Source: Gammaproteobacteria bacterium
Lineage (GTDB): Bacteria; Pseudomonadota; Gammaproteobacteria; Methylococcales; Methylomonadaceae
Direction of reading: 5' to 3'
Assembly (NCBI GenBank): GCA_024511045.1
Contig: JANEMG010000190.1
Location: forward strand, 1 to 5,272
DNA length: 5,272 nt
Part shown: one piece after another, positions 1-5,272 of the stretch
How the letters are laid out: each line of letters opens with the position of its first letter
How positions within the stretch are numbered: position 1 is the first letter of the stretch
Made by a program: the position numbers and the translations under genes
Notes under the pieces: model-generated
What the model was told of the DNA's origin: nothing
The model's database searches: none
What the model saw: the letters and a program-made list of their open reading frames with translations, nothing else

Positions 1-507
1 TGGAAGCCGCTCTGGATCGTGGATTTTCCAATGTTCGACTGGGATGAGGGTCAGCAGCGCTGGAACGCGATTCACCATCCTTTCACCGCGCCGAAGAATT
101 CCATTGAGGAATTGCAGCGCGATCCCGGCCATACCCTTTCCCGGGCCTATGATCTGGTGCTGAATGGCACGGAACTGGGCGGCGGCTCGATTCGTATCCA
201 CAAGCCGGACATGCAGAAAGCAGTGTTCGAACTGCTGGGGATTGGCGAGGAGGAAGCACAGCAGAAATTCGGTTTTCTGCTGGAAGCCCTGAAATATGGC
301 TGTCCGCCGCATGGCGGCATCGCTTTTGGTCTGGACCGGCTGGTCATGCTGATGACCGGCGCCAGTTCCATTCGGGAAGTAATTGCTTTCCCCAAGACCC
401 AAAGCGCCTCCTGCCCGTTGATCGATGCACCGGCGATCGTCAACGATGCGCAATTGCGCGAACTGGGGATCAAGCTGCGCGGCAGGAAAAGCAAGACGGA
501 AAGTTGA
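1..507 (+). CDS. aspS: Aspartate--tRNA ligase, C-terminal part (5' end outside window)
   Basis: Class II aminoacyl-tRNA synthetase of the cytoplasm that charges tRNA(Asp) with aspartate using ATP. The reading frame is open from base 1, so about 168 C-terminal residues of a protein usually near 590-600 residues are visible. Fragment residues 25-29 are HHPFT. Residues 60-67 read GGGSIRIH, part of the aspartate/ATP pocket. Motif 3 (GGIAFGLDRLVMLMTG) is near 105-120 and carries the catalytic Arg of GLDR. The bacterial-type tail with TQSASCPLIDAPA follows. The N-terminal anticodon-binding domain lies outside the window, so whether the enzyme also charges tRNA(Asn) cannot be judged. The stop at 505-507 is followed 4 bases later by a hairpin and 72 bases later by nadA on the same strand. 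No internal damage is seen. The identification is secure. Confidence 0.97.
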   Translation, partial: WKPLWIVDFPMFDWDEGQQRWNAIHHPFTAPKNSIEELQRDPGHTLSRAYDLVLNGTELGGGSIRIHKPDMQKAVFELLGIGEEEAQQKFGFLLEALKYGCPPHGGIAFGLDRLVMLMTGASSIREVIAFPKTQSASCPLIDAPAIVNDAQLRELGIKLRGRKSKTES

Positions 508-511
508 CGGC

Positions 512-537
512 GTTGGGGTTCCTGTCATCACCCCGAC
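512..537. repeat. GC-rich hairpin after aspS, copy A of a two-copy motif
   Basis: The arms GTTGGGGT (512-519) and ACCCCGAC (530-537) form an 8-bp stem with one G-U pair and a 10-base loop, starting 4 bases after the aspS stop. No T-run follows, so it is not a canonical intrinsic terminator. It could slow transcription between aspS and nadA or protect the aspS 3' end. Arms, loop start (TTC), loop end (TC) and right flank (CTGCATT) closely match the hairpin after nadA at 1697-1721, which suggests a dispersed motif rather than chance. Confidence 0.5.
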
Positions 538-561
538 CTGCATTTACCCCGGAAATCAAAC

Positions 562-575
562 ATTGAACGGTCAAT
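562..575. promoter_or_regulatory. Short inverted repeat just upstream of the nadA start
   Basis: ATTGA (562-566) and TCAAT (571-575) are perfect 5-base inverted arms around a 4-base centre, ending 4 bases before the nadA ATG. It covers the place where a Shine-Dalgarno sequence should be; the only SD-like bases, GAACGG (565-570), lie inside it. It could be a small operator or an RNA hairpin affecting initiation, but five-base arms occur often by chance and I cannot match it to a known NAD regulator site. Confidence 0.2.
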
Positions 576-579
576 CGCT

Positions 580-1674
580 ATGAACCATGTCGCTCTACCC
601 ATTCAGGATTATGCGTTGCTCGACGATGCGCAATGCGAATCGCGCATCGTTGCCGCGAAACAGAAGCTGGGTTCCCGCTGCATCGTTCTCGGCCACCATT
701 ATCAGCGGGACGAGGTGTTCCGGCATGCGGACATCAGCGGCGATTCCTTGAAGCTGTCGCGGGAAGCCGCGCAGTCGGAAGCCGACTACATCGTGTTTTG
801 CGGCGTACATTTCATGGCCGAGGTTGCGGACATCCTGTCCAGACCGGAGCAGCACGTGTTTCTGCCGGATCTTGCCGCCGGCTGTTCCATGGCCGACATG
901 GCCAATCGCGTCAATGTGGAGAAATGCTGGCAGGAGCTGTCCCAGGTCATCGACGCCGATGCCAGCGTCACGCCGGTGACCTACATCAATTCCGCCGCGG
1001 ATCTGAAGGCCTTCTGCGGGCGTCATGACGGCATCGTCTGCACCTCCTCCAATGCCCGGAAAATTCTGCAGTGGAGCTTCGAAAAGCGGGAAAAAGTGCT
1101 GTTCTTTCCCGACCAGCATCTGGGACGCAACACCGGCTATGCGATGGGGATTCCCTTGTCGGAAATGGTGGTCTGGGATTTCACCAAACCCATGGGCGGA
1201 CTGACCGAAGAGCAGATCCACAAGGCAAAGATCATCCTCTGGAACGGCTTTTGTTCGGTGCATCAGATATTTCAGCCGGAACAGATCGATGCCTTCCTGG
1301 AACGTTATCCGGAAACAAGAGTCATTGCCCATCCGGAAGCGAGCTTCGAAGTATGCCAGAAAGCGCATGAAGTCGGCTCGACCGAATACATCATCAAGAC
1401 CATCATGGAGGCTCCTGCCAACACGCGCTGGCTGGTCGGCACCGAACTCAATCTGGTCAACCGTCTGCACGAGCAATGCAGCTGCCAGGGCAAGCATGTA
1501 CACTTCATGTCCCCGACGGTCTGCATGTGTTCGACGATGTTCCGCACCGACCCCCAGCATCTGGCCTGGATGCTGGAAAATCTGGCGGCAGGGCATGAAG
1601 TCAACCGGATTGTCGTCGCCGATGAAGAGGCGCGCCCGGCACGTCTGGCATTGGACAACATGCTGGCATTGTAG
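580..1674 (+). CDS. nadA: Quinolinate synthase NadA
   Basis: Cytoplasmic [4Fe-4S] enzyme that condenses iminoaspartate (supplied by NadB, not in this window) with dihydroxyacetone phosphate to give quinolinate, the precursor of NAD. The 364 residues make this the longer proteobacterial form (E. coli NadA has about 347). Visible family motifs are GHHYQRDEV (38-46), SGDSLKLS (53-60), AGCSMADM (100-107), YINSAADLKAF (135-145), CTSSNA (154-159), PDQHLGRNTG (177-186), GFCSVHQ (223-229) and HPEAS (251-255). Expected cluster ligands are Cys102, Cys225 and one cysteine of CMC (315-317), most likely Cys317, which aligns with the last ligand of the E. coli protein. A second CxC lies at 300-302. The ATG at 580 is chosen because no closer in-frame start exists and residues from about 20 on already align with the family; its Shine-Dalgarno is poor. 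It is 72 bases after aspS, so co-transcription is possible. It converges with the gene on its right. Confidence 0.97.
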   Translation: MNHVALPIQDYALLDDAQCESRIVAAKQKLGSRCIVLGHHYQRDEVFRHADISGDSLKLSREAAQSEADYIVFCGVHFMAEVADILSRPEQHVFLPDLAAGCSMADMANRVNVEKCWQELSQVIDADASVTPVTYINSAADLKAFCGRHDGIVCTSSNARKILQWSFEKREKVLFFPDQHLGRNTGYAMGIPLSEMVVWDFTKPMGGLTEEQIHKAKIILWNGFCSVHQIFQPEQIDAFLERYPETRVIAHPEASFEVCQKAHEVGSTEYIIKTIMEAPANTRWLVGTELNLVNRLHEQCSCQGKHVHFMSPTVCMCSTMFRTDPQHLAWMLENLAAGHEVNRIVVADEEARPARLALDNMLAL

Positions 1675-1696
1675 CGGGGTTGTCGGGGGGTAACTT

Positions 1697-1721
1697 GTCG
1701 GGGTTCGTTCCTCACCCCGAC
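1697..1721. terminator. Perfect 8-bp hairpin between convergent genes, copy B of the motif
   Basis: GTCGGGGT (1697-1704) pairs perfectly with ACCCCGAC (1714-1721) around a 9-base loop. It lies 22 bases after the nadA stop and is followed by a moderately T-rich stretch (TTGCGTTCTTCCCTTTTT), so it can plausibly end nadA transcription. From the other strand it overlaps the stop codon (1712-1714) of the diguanylate cyclase gene and is not followed by a U-run, so a bidirectional role is less certain. It closely resembles the hairpin at 512-537. A direct repeat TTGTCGGGG occurs at 1680-1688 and 1695-1703, the second copy being part of the left arm. Confidence 0.5.
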
Positions 1722-3325
1722 TTGCGTTCTTCCCTTTTTGCTCTTTCCAGCTTGTCCTTGTACATCATCTGATCCGCCAGATGGATCAGCTGCAGGGGGT
1801 CGTCGGTCTGCTCGGGATACATGGCGATACCGATACTGGCACTGATGGACAGATTCAGTTCATTGATCTCTATGGGTTTTTCAATTTGCTTGCGGATTTT
1901 ATCGGCAATCTGGCGTATTGTTTCACTGCTGGCGACTTTGCTGATCAGCACCAGGAATTCGTCCCCGCCGAGGCGCACCGCGATGTCGTCCTTTCTCAGG
2001 CAGCGCTGAATTCTTTGCGCGGTGGTTTGCAGGACGATGTCACCAATGCGATGGCCATAGCGATCGTTGATTTGTTTGAATCTTTCCAGATCCAGGAACA
2101 GTGCGGCAAGAGAGATTTCTGTTGCGGGATTTTCGATTTGTGCGCTGAGGTATTCCTTCAGCAGATTGCGGTTGGGCAGGTTGGTCAGGGCGTCGTAGTT
2201 CGCCAGCAGTGCCAGGCTGGCCTCCTGTCTGCTGCGCAGCATGTCCCGTTCATAGCGGCGCATGATGAACAGCCGGATAAAAAGAAATATCATCAGCGCC
2301 GCGGCCAGTATAAACAGGATAATCTCCAATGACATGGATTCGATACCAAACTGCTTTTCCATTTGCAATATCAGACCATTGCGGCCTTCTTCCAGGCTGG
2401 TCCGGTAGCTCACCACGGGCAGAGGGTTGAGACTGGCAACCGTTTTGTTGATCAGTTGCCCGGAAGGGTCGGAAGGTTGTCTGGAATTGTGATGGATCAG
2501 AATACTCGTGGACTTGTCCAGCAGGGCATCGATGTTTGCCAGCAGTTGATCGGCCAGCAGAACGATCAGCACCAGATAGTTCGGCTGCAGCGGTCGCGCA
2601 TTTTTCATTCTGCGGTGATTCTGCAGTGAGGATACCGGCAGAAACATCAAGTAGGCCTTGTCACCCTCGATCAGCCGGAATGGCACGCTGGTCTGATATG
2701 TTCCCGTCTTGATGGCTCTTTGCAATGGCTTTCTGATGTGTTCGTGGGAGGTCAGGTCCAGCCCCAGGACTTGCCTGGATGCTTCACGCAAGGGATACTG
2801 ATAGATCAGCGGAAAGTAATAGGGTTTTTGCGGCAGGGCTTTCCAGGTACGCTCGTCTGCATAGTCGAAGGCCTTGATAGCGAAGTCCGGAGAGATGATG
2901 TTCTTCTGTTTCCGGATGAAACCGTGGATTTCGGTTGCCTTGACGCGTTGCGCGACTTCGAAGAGAAAAATGTGCGGAAAGCGTTCATGAATCTGCGCGC
3001 AATATTGCGTGATGCGCTCGCGGTCGAACCGGTCCAGAGCGGCAATGAAGGCGGAAAACCCTTCCAGTACCGCTTCGTTCTCCTTGATGCGCGATTTGAT
3101 ATGCTGTTCCGTATGATAGGCCTGCATGTAAAAATCGTTCTTGAAGCGCTGGTAATCCATGACCAGCACCAGCGCCAGCAAGATAACGGTCAACAATGCC
3201 CAGCCAGTGGTCAGGATAAGATACAGGCTGTGCTTGTCGGCATCACAGGAGCGCCGATGGTGATCGAAGGTAATGTTATGGGTCGCTGTTGCTTGTCGTT
3301 TGGCATCAGTGCAGCCTGCAGGCAT
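1712..3325 (-). CDS. CHASE-domain diguanylate cyclase (membrane GGDEF protein)
   Basis: Inner-membrane sensor predicted to make cyclic di-GMP from two GTP. With the ATG at 3325 it has 537 residues; a TTG at 3334 would add three, and neither start has a good Shine-Dalgarno. In this numbering, about 34 N-terminal residues precede a membrane helix (about 34-56). A periplasmic sensor domain of CHASE type follows (about 70-300; note VLGLDLTSHEHIRKPLQRA near 186-204 and YLMFLPV near 225-231). A second helix (about 332-352), a short linker and a C-terminal GGDEF domain (about 370-530) complete it. The catalytic signature RLGGDEF is intact (451-457), as are FLDLERFKQINDRYGH (410-425) and SIGIAMYP (497-504). 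An inhibitory I-site RxxD (RKDD, 444-447) lies five residues before GGDEF, the usual spacing, so product feedback is likely. There is no EAL domain. The ligand is unknown. The last three codons and the stop lie within the hairpin shared with the nadA end. Confidence 0.93.
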   Translation of the reverse strand: MPAGCTDAKRQATATHNITFDHHRRSCDADKHSLYLILTTGWALLTVILLALVLVMDYQRFKNDFYMQAYHTEQHIKSRIKENEAVLEGFSAFIAALDRFDRERITQYCAQIHERFPHIFLFEVAQRVKATEIHGFIRKQKNIISPDFAIKAFDYADERTWKALPQKPYYFPLIYQYPLREASRQVLGLDLTSHEHIRKPLQRAIKTGTYQTSVPFRLIEGDKAYLMFLPVSSLQNHRRMKNARPLQPNYLVLIVLLADQLLANIDALLDKSTSILIHHNSRQPSDPSGQLINKTVASLNPLPVVSYRTSLEEGRNGLILQMEKQFGIESMSLEIILFILAAALMIFLFIRLFIMRRYERDMLRSRQEASLALLANYDALTNLPNRNLLKEYLSAQIENPATEISLAALFLDLERFKQINDRYGHRIGDIVLQTTAQRIQRCLRKDDIAVRLGGDEFLVLISKVASSETIRQIADKIRKQIEKPIEINELNLSISASIGIAMYPEQTDDPLQLIHLADQMMYKDKLERAKREERKSG

Positions 3326-3411
3326 TAAGGACAACGATTGGCATGGTCGTCAGAAAGATGTTGCCTGATTACGTATGACTCTCAGCCATGCAGATAGCGC
3401 AATATGCATGT

Positions 3412-3490
3412 TCATCCCGACGGCAGGAGGGATCTTGAAAGCCATGAGCGATGCAGGGACGTCCAGGATTTCTCCCGTTGGACGAAATGA
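3412..3490. repeat. Imperfect palindrome of about 79 bases, probable decayed dispersed repeat
   Basis: Inner arms CAGGAGGGATCTTG (3424-3437) and CAGGATTTCTCCCG (3464-3477) pair at 13 of 14 positions, counting three G-U pairs. Outer arms TCATCCCG (3412-3419) and CGAAATGA (3483-3490) pair at 6 of 8, both mismatches being C-A, as expected if C-to-T changes eroded a once better palindrome. The 26-base centre (3438-3463) is unpaired. It occupies the middle of the 255-base gap (3326-3580) between two minus-strand genes. The layout resembles small dispersed palindromes (REP or MITE-like) common between proteobacterial genes, and its translation, with PVGRNDDE, looks familiar from such repeats. That last point is recollection, not a search. 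Nothing else was recognised in this gap. Confidence 0.5.
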
Positions 3491-3580
3491 CGATGAAACT
3501 GTGAAGATTTGCCCTTGGTCGAACACGGTAATCAATATGGAATTGGCTGAAGCTTGTGGGTAATCAGGTACGCTTCAAGG

Positions 3581-4321
3581 TTATTCTTTGACGGCAAGAA
3601 TACAGGCAAAATTGAGCCAGCGAAAGTATGTGTCGTATTGCTGGAAGCCGCAACGCTCCAGCAGGGCATAATTTTCATCCAGACGATAGGGGACCAGGAC
3701 ATTTTCCAGCGCTTCCCGTTTGCGCAGGTTTTCCGTGTCGGAGTAGCCGCTTTGGGAGGTTTTGTAATGCAGATAATGCCGGATGAACAGGCGGTTTAGA
3801 ACGGAATCTTTGCCCAGTACCTTCTCCGATAAAAAGAATGCCCCGCCCGGCTTCAGTGCGGCATAAATTCTGCGCAGCAGGATTTCCCGATCTATCGGGC
3901 GAACGAACTGCAGCGTCCAGTTCATGATCACGACATCGCAGCGGGGAACTTCCGGAAGTCGGCTCAAGTCGGCATTGAGCAATTCGATACGCTCGGACTC
4001 GACCAGGTCGGCGAGTTTCGCGCGGGCCTTGTCCAGCATCGGATCCGAGTTGTCATAGCCGACGAATTTTACCGTATCCGGACAATTCGGGTGTTTCGAG
4101 ATCAGATCGATGGTGGTTCCGGTCGAACAACCCAGATCACAGACCAGGCTGTCATCGGCGGCGATGAAATCCATGATCAACTCGGTCTGCATGCGCTGGG
4201 TTTCGTTGTAATAGGGGACGCTGCGGGACACCATGTCGTCGAAAATCTGAGCGACACGCGCATCGAAAGTGAAATCCTCGACCTTGTCCTGCTGTAAAAA
4301 CATCTTGTCTTGTTTGCTCAT
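3581..4321 (-). CDS. cmoA: CmoA-family carboxy-S-adenosyl-L-methionine synthase
   Basis: CmoA converts S-adenosyl-methionine and prephenate to carboxy-SAM and phenylpyruvate in the cytoplasm. CmoB then uses carboxy-SAM to build the cmo5U wobble base of tRNA. This protein has 246 residues (E. coli CmoA about 247). Family landmarks are FDARVAQIFDDMVSRSVPYY (19-38), the SAM-binding motif CDLGCSTGT (61-69), the acidic motif VGYDNSDPML (87-96), Asp118 of the adenine pocket, NWTLQFVRP (134-142), LSEKVL (164-169), GYS (192-194) and KREALENVLVPY (201-212). Arg202 aligns with the E. coli arginine (Arg199) that holds the extra carboxylate. The tail FRWLNF (233-238) resembles the epsilonproteobacterial CmoA variant more than the enteric form, judged from memory. 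The ATG at 4321 is preferred; its Shine-Dalgarno is weak. It lies 43 bases after the membrane methyltransferase gene, probably in one operon. No cmoB is visible. An ordinary methyltransferase is the alternative, but Arg202 argues against it. Confidence 0.85.
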   Translation of the reverse strand: MSKQDKMFLQQDKVEDFTFDARVAQIFDDMVSRSVPYYNETQRMQTELIMDFIAADDSLVCDLGCSTGTTIDLISKHPNCPDTVKFVGYDNSDPMLDKARAKLADLVESERIELLNADLSRLPEVPRCDVVIMNWTLQFVRPIDREILLRRIYAALKPGGAFFLSEKVLGKDSVLNRLFIRHYLHYKTSQSGYSDTENLRKREALENVLVPYRLDENYALLERCGFQQYDTYFRWLNFACILAVKE

Positions 4322-4364
4322 CTTTCAGTTTCGTATGGAGATTGCTGTTTGGTTGCCGGTATGC

Positions 4365-5093
4365 TCAGGAGCTGCGCAGCGACTTGATGCGTTCGGTTTT
4401 CTTCAGGAATCGGGCTATGGCCCAGGCGCTGGTAAAGAAGACTGCCAGTGTGATCAACAACGACTGGTAATCGTCCAGGCGGTTGCCGAGATGCAGCTTC
4501 CAGGCAATCAGCGCCAACGGTATCATAGATGATATATAGATGGTGCCGTATTCCTTGGTGATGACTCCCGGCCAGTCGAAGTGATATTCCCTGATGGTGT
4601 CACGCAGACCTTCGACCCTTGGGATCCAGCGGGGTACATTGGCGCAATAGGCCAGGTAGCCATCCTTGAATTTTTCCTGCAGAAAACACTCTTCACTATG
4701 CACGATCAGGCGATAGAAGCCCAGGAAAAAGATCGAACCGACCAGTATCGCCATCAAGTTCCCGGAAACCAGCAGGCAGCCTTCGGCAAGCAGCAGGTTG
4801 CCAAGGTACATGGGGTTTCGGGTGTGGGCGAAAATACCGCCGGTCACCAGGTCTTCGGCATGGATTTTTCTGTTTTTACCGCCGCGGATGATGTAGTCGA
4901 GCCCGATCGTCAGCATGCGCAGCGTTTGCCCCAGAACGATCAGCAGCAGGCCGATGGGCAAAAACAGATCGCCGGGCCGGTCGCCCATGGGAACCGGCGG
5001 CCAGAGCAGCAGCAGAATGACGATCACGGTTGGGACGAAGGCATTGCGGATATGAAACAGATACTGTCCCAGACGACTCAATTGGTCTGACAT
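4365..5093 (-). CDS. Integral-membrane methyltransferase, ICMT/PEMT family, substrate unknown
   Basis: Predicted 242-residue inner-membrane SAM-dependent methyltransferase related to isoprenylcysteine carboxyl methyltransferase and phospholipid methyltransferases. Hydrophobic helices lie at about 17-31, 41-60, 95-110 and 113-131. The family's SAM-binding core follows the usual order: GGIFAHTRNPMYLGNLLL (85-102, with His90, Arg92, Asn93, Pro94, Tyr96), then HSEECFL (132-138, Glu134/Glu135), Tyr146, Tyr149 and VPRWIP (153-158). About 85 residues follow, including a KEYGT patch (180-184) and two more helices (about 183-198 and 210-229), longer than a minimal ICMT. Bacteria lack the CaaX proteins eukaryotic ICMT modifies, so the real acceptor (lipid, quinone or other) cannot be told. 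The ATG at 5093 is chosen because AAGGA lies six bases upstream. A GTG at 5213 would add a hydrophobic 40-residue extension but has no Shine-Dalgarno and falls in the likely promoter. It is the first visible gene of a pair with the CmoA homologue. Confidence 0.85.
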   Translation of the reverse strand: MSDQLSRLGQYLFHIRNAFVPTVIVILLLLWPPVPMGDRPGDLFLPIGLLLIVLGQTLRMLTIGLDYIIRGGKNRKIHAEDLVTGGIFAHTRNPMYLGNLLLAEGCLLVSGNLMAILVGSIFFLGFYRLIVHSEECFLQEKFKDGYLAYCANVPRWIPRVEGLRDTIREYHFDWPGVITKEYGTIYISSMIPLALIAWKLHLGNRLDDYQSLLITLAVFFTSAWAIARFLKKTERIKSLRSS

Positions 5094-5099
5094 CGAAAA

Positions 5100-5104
5100 T
5101 CCTT
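5100..5104 (-). promoter_or_regulatory. Ribosome binding site deciding the start at 5093
   Basis: On the minus strand the bases read AAGGA, six bases before the ATG at 5093-5091. This is the clearest Shine-Dalgarno in the window and is the main reason for rejecting the upstream GTG start of the membrane methyltransferase gene. Confidence 0.7.
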
Positions 5105-5211
5105 GATTGTTGTTGAAATGAGGGTTCTGGCAGCAAATTACGCGGAAAGTCTGCCTGAAGAGAACAGCGGCAAACAGGAGTTGGAAAAGAGGAACGATCA
5201 ATCCGAAAATC

Positions 5212-5241
5212 ACTATAAATTGACAAATGAGCCATATGCAA
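5212..5241 (-). promoter_or_regulatory. Possible sigma-70 promoter for the methyltransferase/CmoA pair
   Basis: Read on the minus strand, TATAGT (5217-5212) matches the -10 consensus at 5 of 6 positions. TTGCAT (5241-5236) matches the -35 at only 3 of 6, with an 18-base spacer. The surrounding 5205-5272 is clearly A+T-rich relative to the rest of the window. Transcription would start near 5205, giving a leader of about 112 bases to the ATG at 5093. No riboswitch or strong structure was recognised in the leader, only weak GGCAG/CTGCC arms (5129-5133 and 5151-5155). Confidence 0.35.
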
Positions 5242-5272
5242 AACTAAAAATTGATTTTGGCTGGTTGAATGC

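Noticed and set aside
504..532. TTGACG at the aspS stop as a -35 for nadA
   Set aside because: No acceptable -10 hexamer follows at 15-19 bases; the expected position reads ATCACC.
595..1596. Long open frame on the minus strand opposite nadA
   Set aside because: It is the antisense shadow of a clear, full-length NadA. Its His- and Arg-rich composition matches no family I recognise.
1..1674. aspS and nadA as an aspartate-linked functional pair
   Set aside because: Both involve aspartate in a broad sense, but NadA uses iminoaspartate made by NadB, and a hairpin separates the genes. Adjacency alone does not support a joint role.
1676..1703. G-runs after nadA suggesting a G-quadruplex
   Set aside because: Only three separate runs of three or more G occur; a fourth is missing, and the last run is better explained as the hairpin arm.
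2720..3328. Open frame of about 200 codons on the plus strand opposite the diguanylate cyclase N-terminal half
   Set aside because: The minus strand carries a coherent CHASE-GGDEF protein with two membrane helices; the opposite frame shows no recognisable domain or ribosome site.
3326..3411. Sigma-70 promoter for the diguanylate cyclase
   Set aside because: The best minus-strand candidate (TTGCGC, then TCATAC after 18 bases) matches consensus too poorly to call.
3350..3563. Two small open frames, one on each strand, in the intergenic gap
   Set aside because: Both read through the imperfect palindrome and have no convincing ribosome site, so they are better explained as translations of a repeat.

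Overview
The window looks like ordinary chromosome from a pseudomonad-type proteobacterium (beta or gamma class) of medium G+C content. The evidence is the bacterial-type AspRS C-terminus, a long-form proteobacterial NadA, a CHASE-GGDEF signalling protein and a CmoA-family protein. I cannot name the genus. There are no tRNA or rRNA genes, CRISPR arrays, transposases or phage genes.

Layout: positions 1-507 are the 3' end of aspS (+), cut by the window edge. A short spacer with a hairpin leads into nadA (580-1674, +), quinolinate synthase of de novo NAD synthesis. nadA converges on a membrane diguanylate cyclase (1712-3325, -), and a G+C-rich hairpin sits at the junction. That hairpin is a near copy of the one after aspS. 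A 255-base spacer (3326-3580) then holds an imperfect palindrome of about 79 bases, probably a decayed dispersed repeat. Next come two minus-strand genes 43 bases apart: upstream, an integral-membrane methyltransferase of the ICMT/PEMT type (4365-5093), and downstream, a CmoA-family carboxy-SAM synthase (3581-4321). The A+T-rich right end (about 5205-5272) has a plausible minus-strand promoter for this pair and a consensus -35 hexamer on the plus strand.

The left half is housekeeping (translation, NAD synthesis) and the diguanylate cyclase is a routine signalling gene. The most interesting part is the right-hand pair. A CmoA homologue keeps the family landmarks for making carboxy-S-adenosyl-methionine, but here it lies beside a membrane methyltransferase instead of its usual tRNA-modifying partner CmoB. 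This raises the hypothesis, unproven from sequence, that the carboxymethyl donor is used on a membrane substrate.
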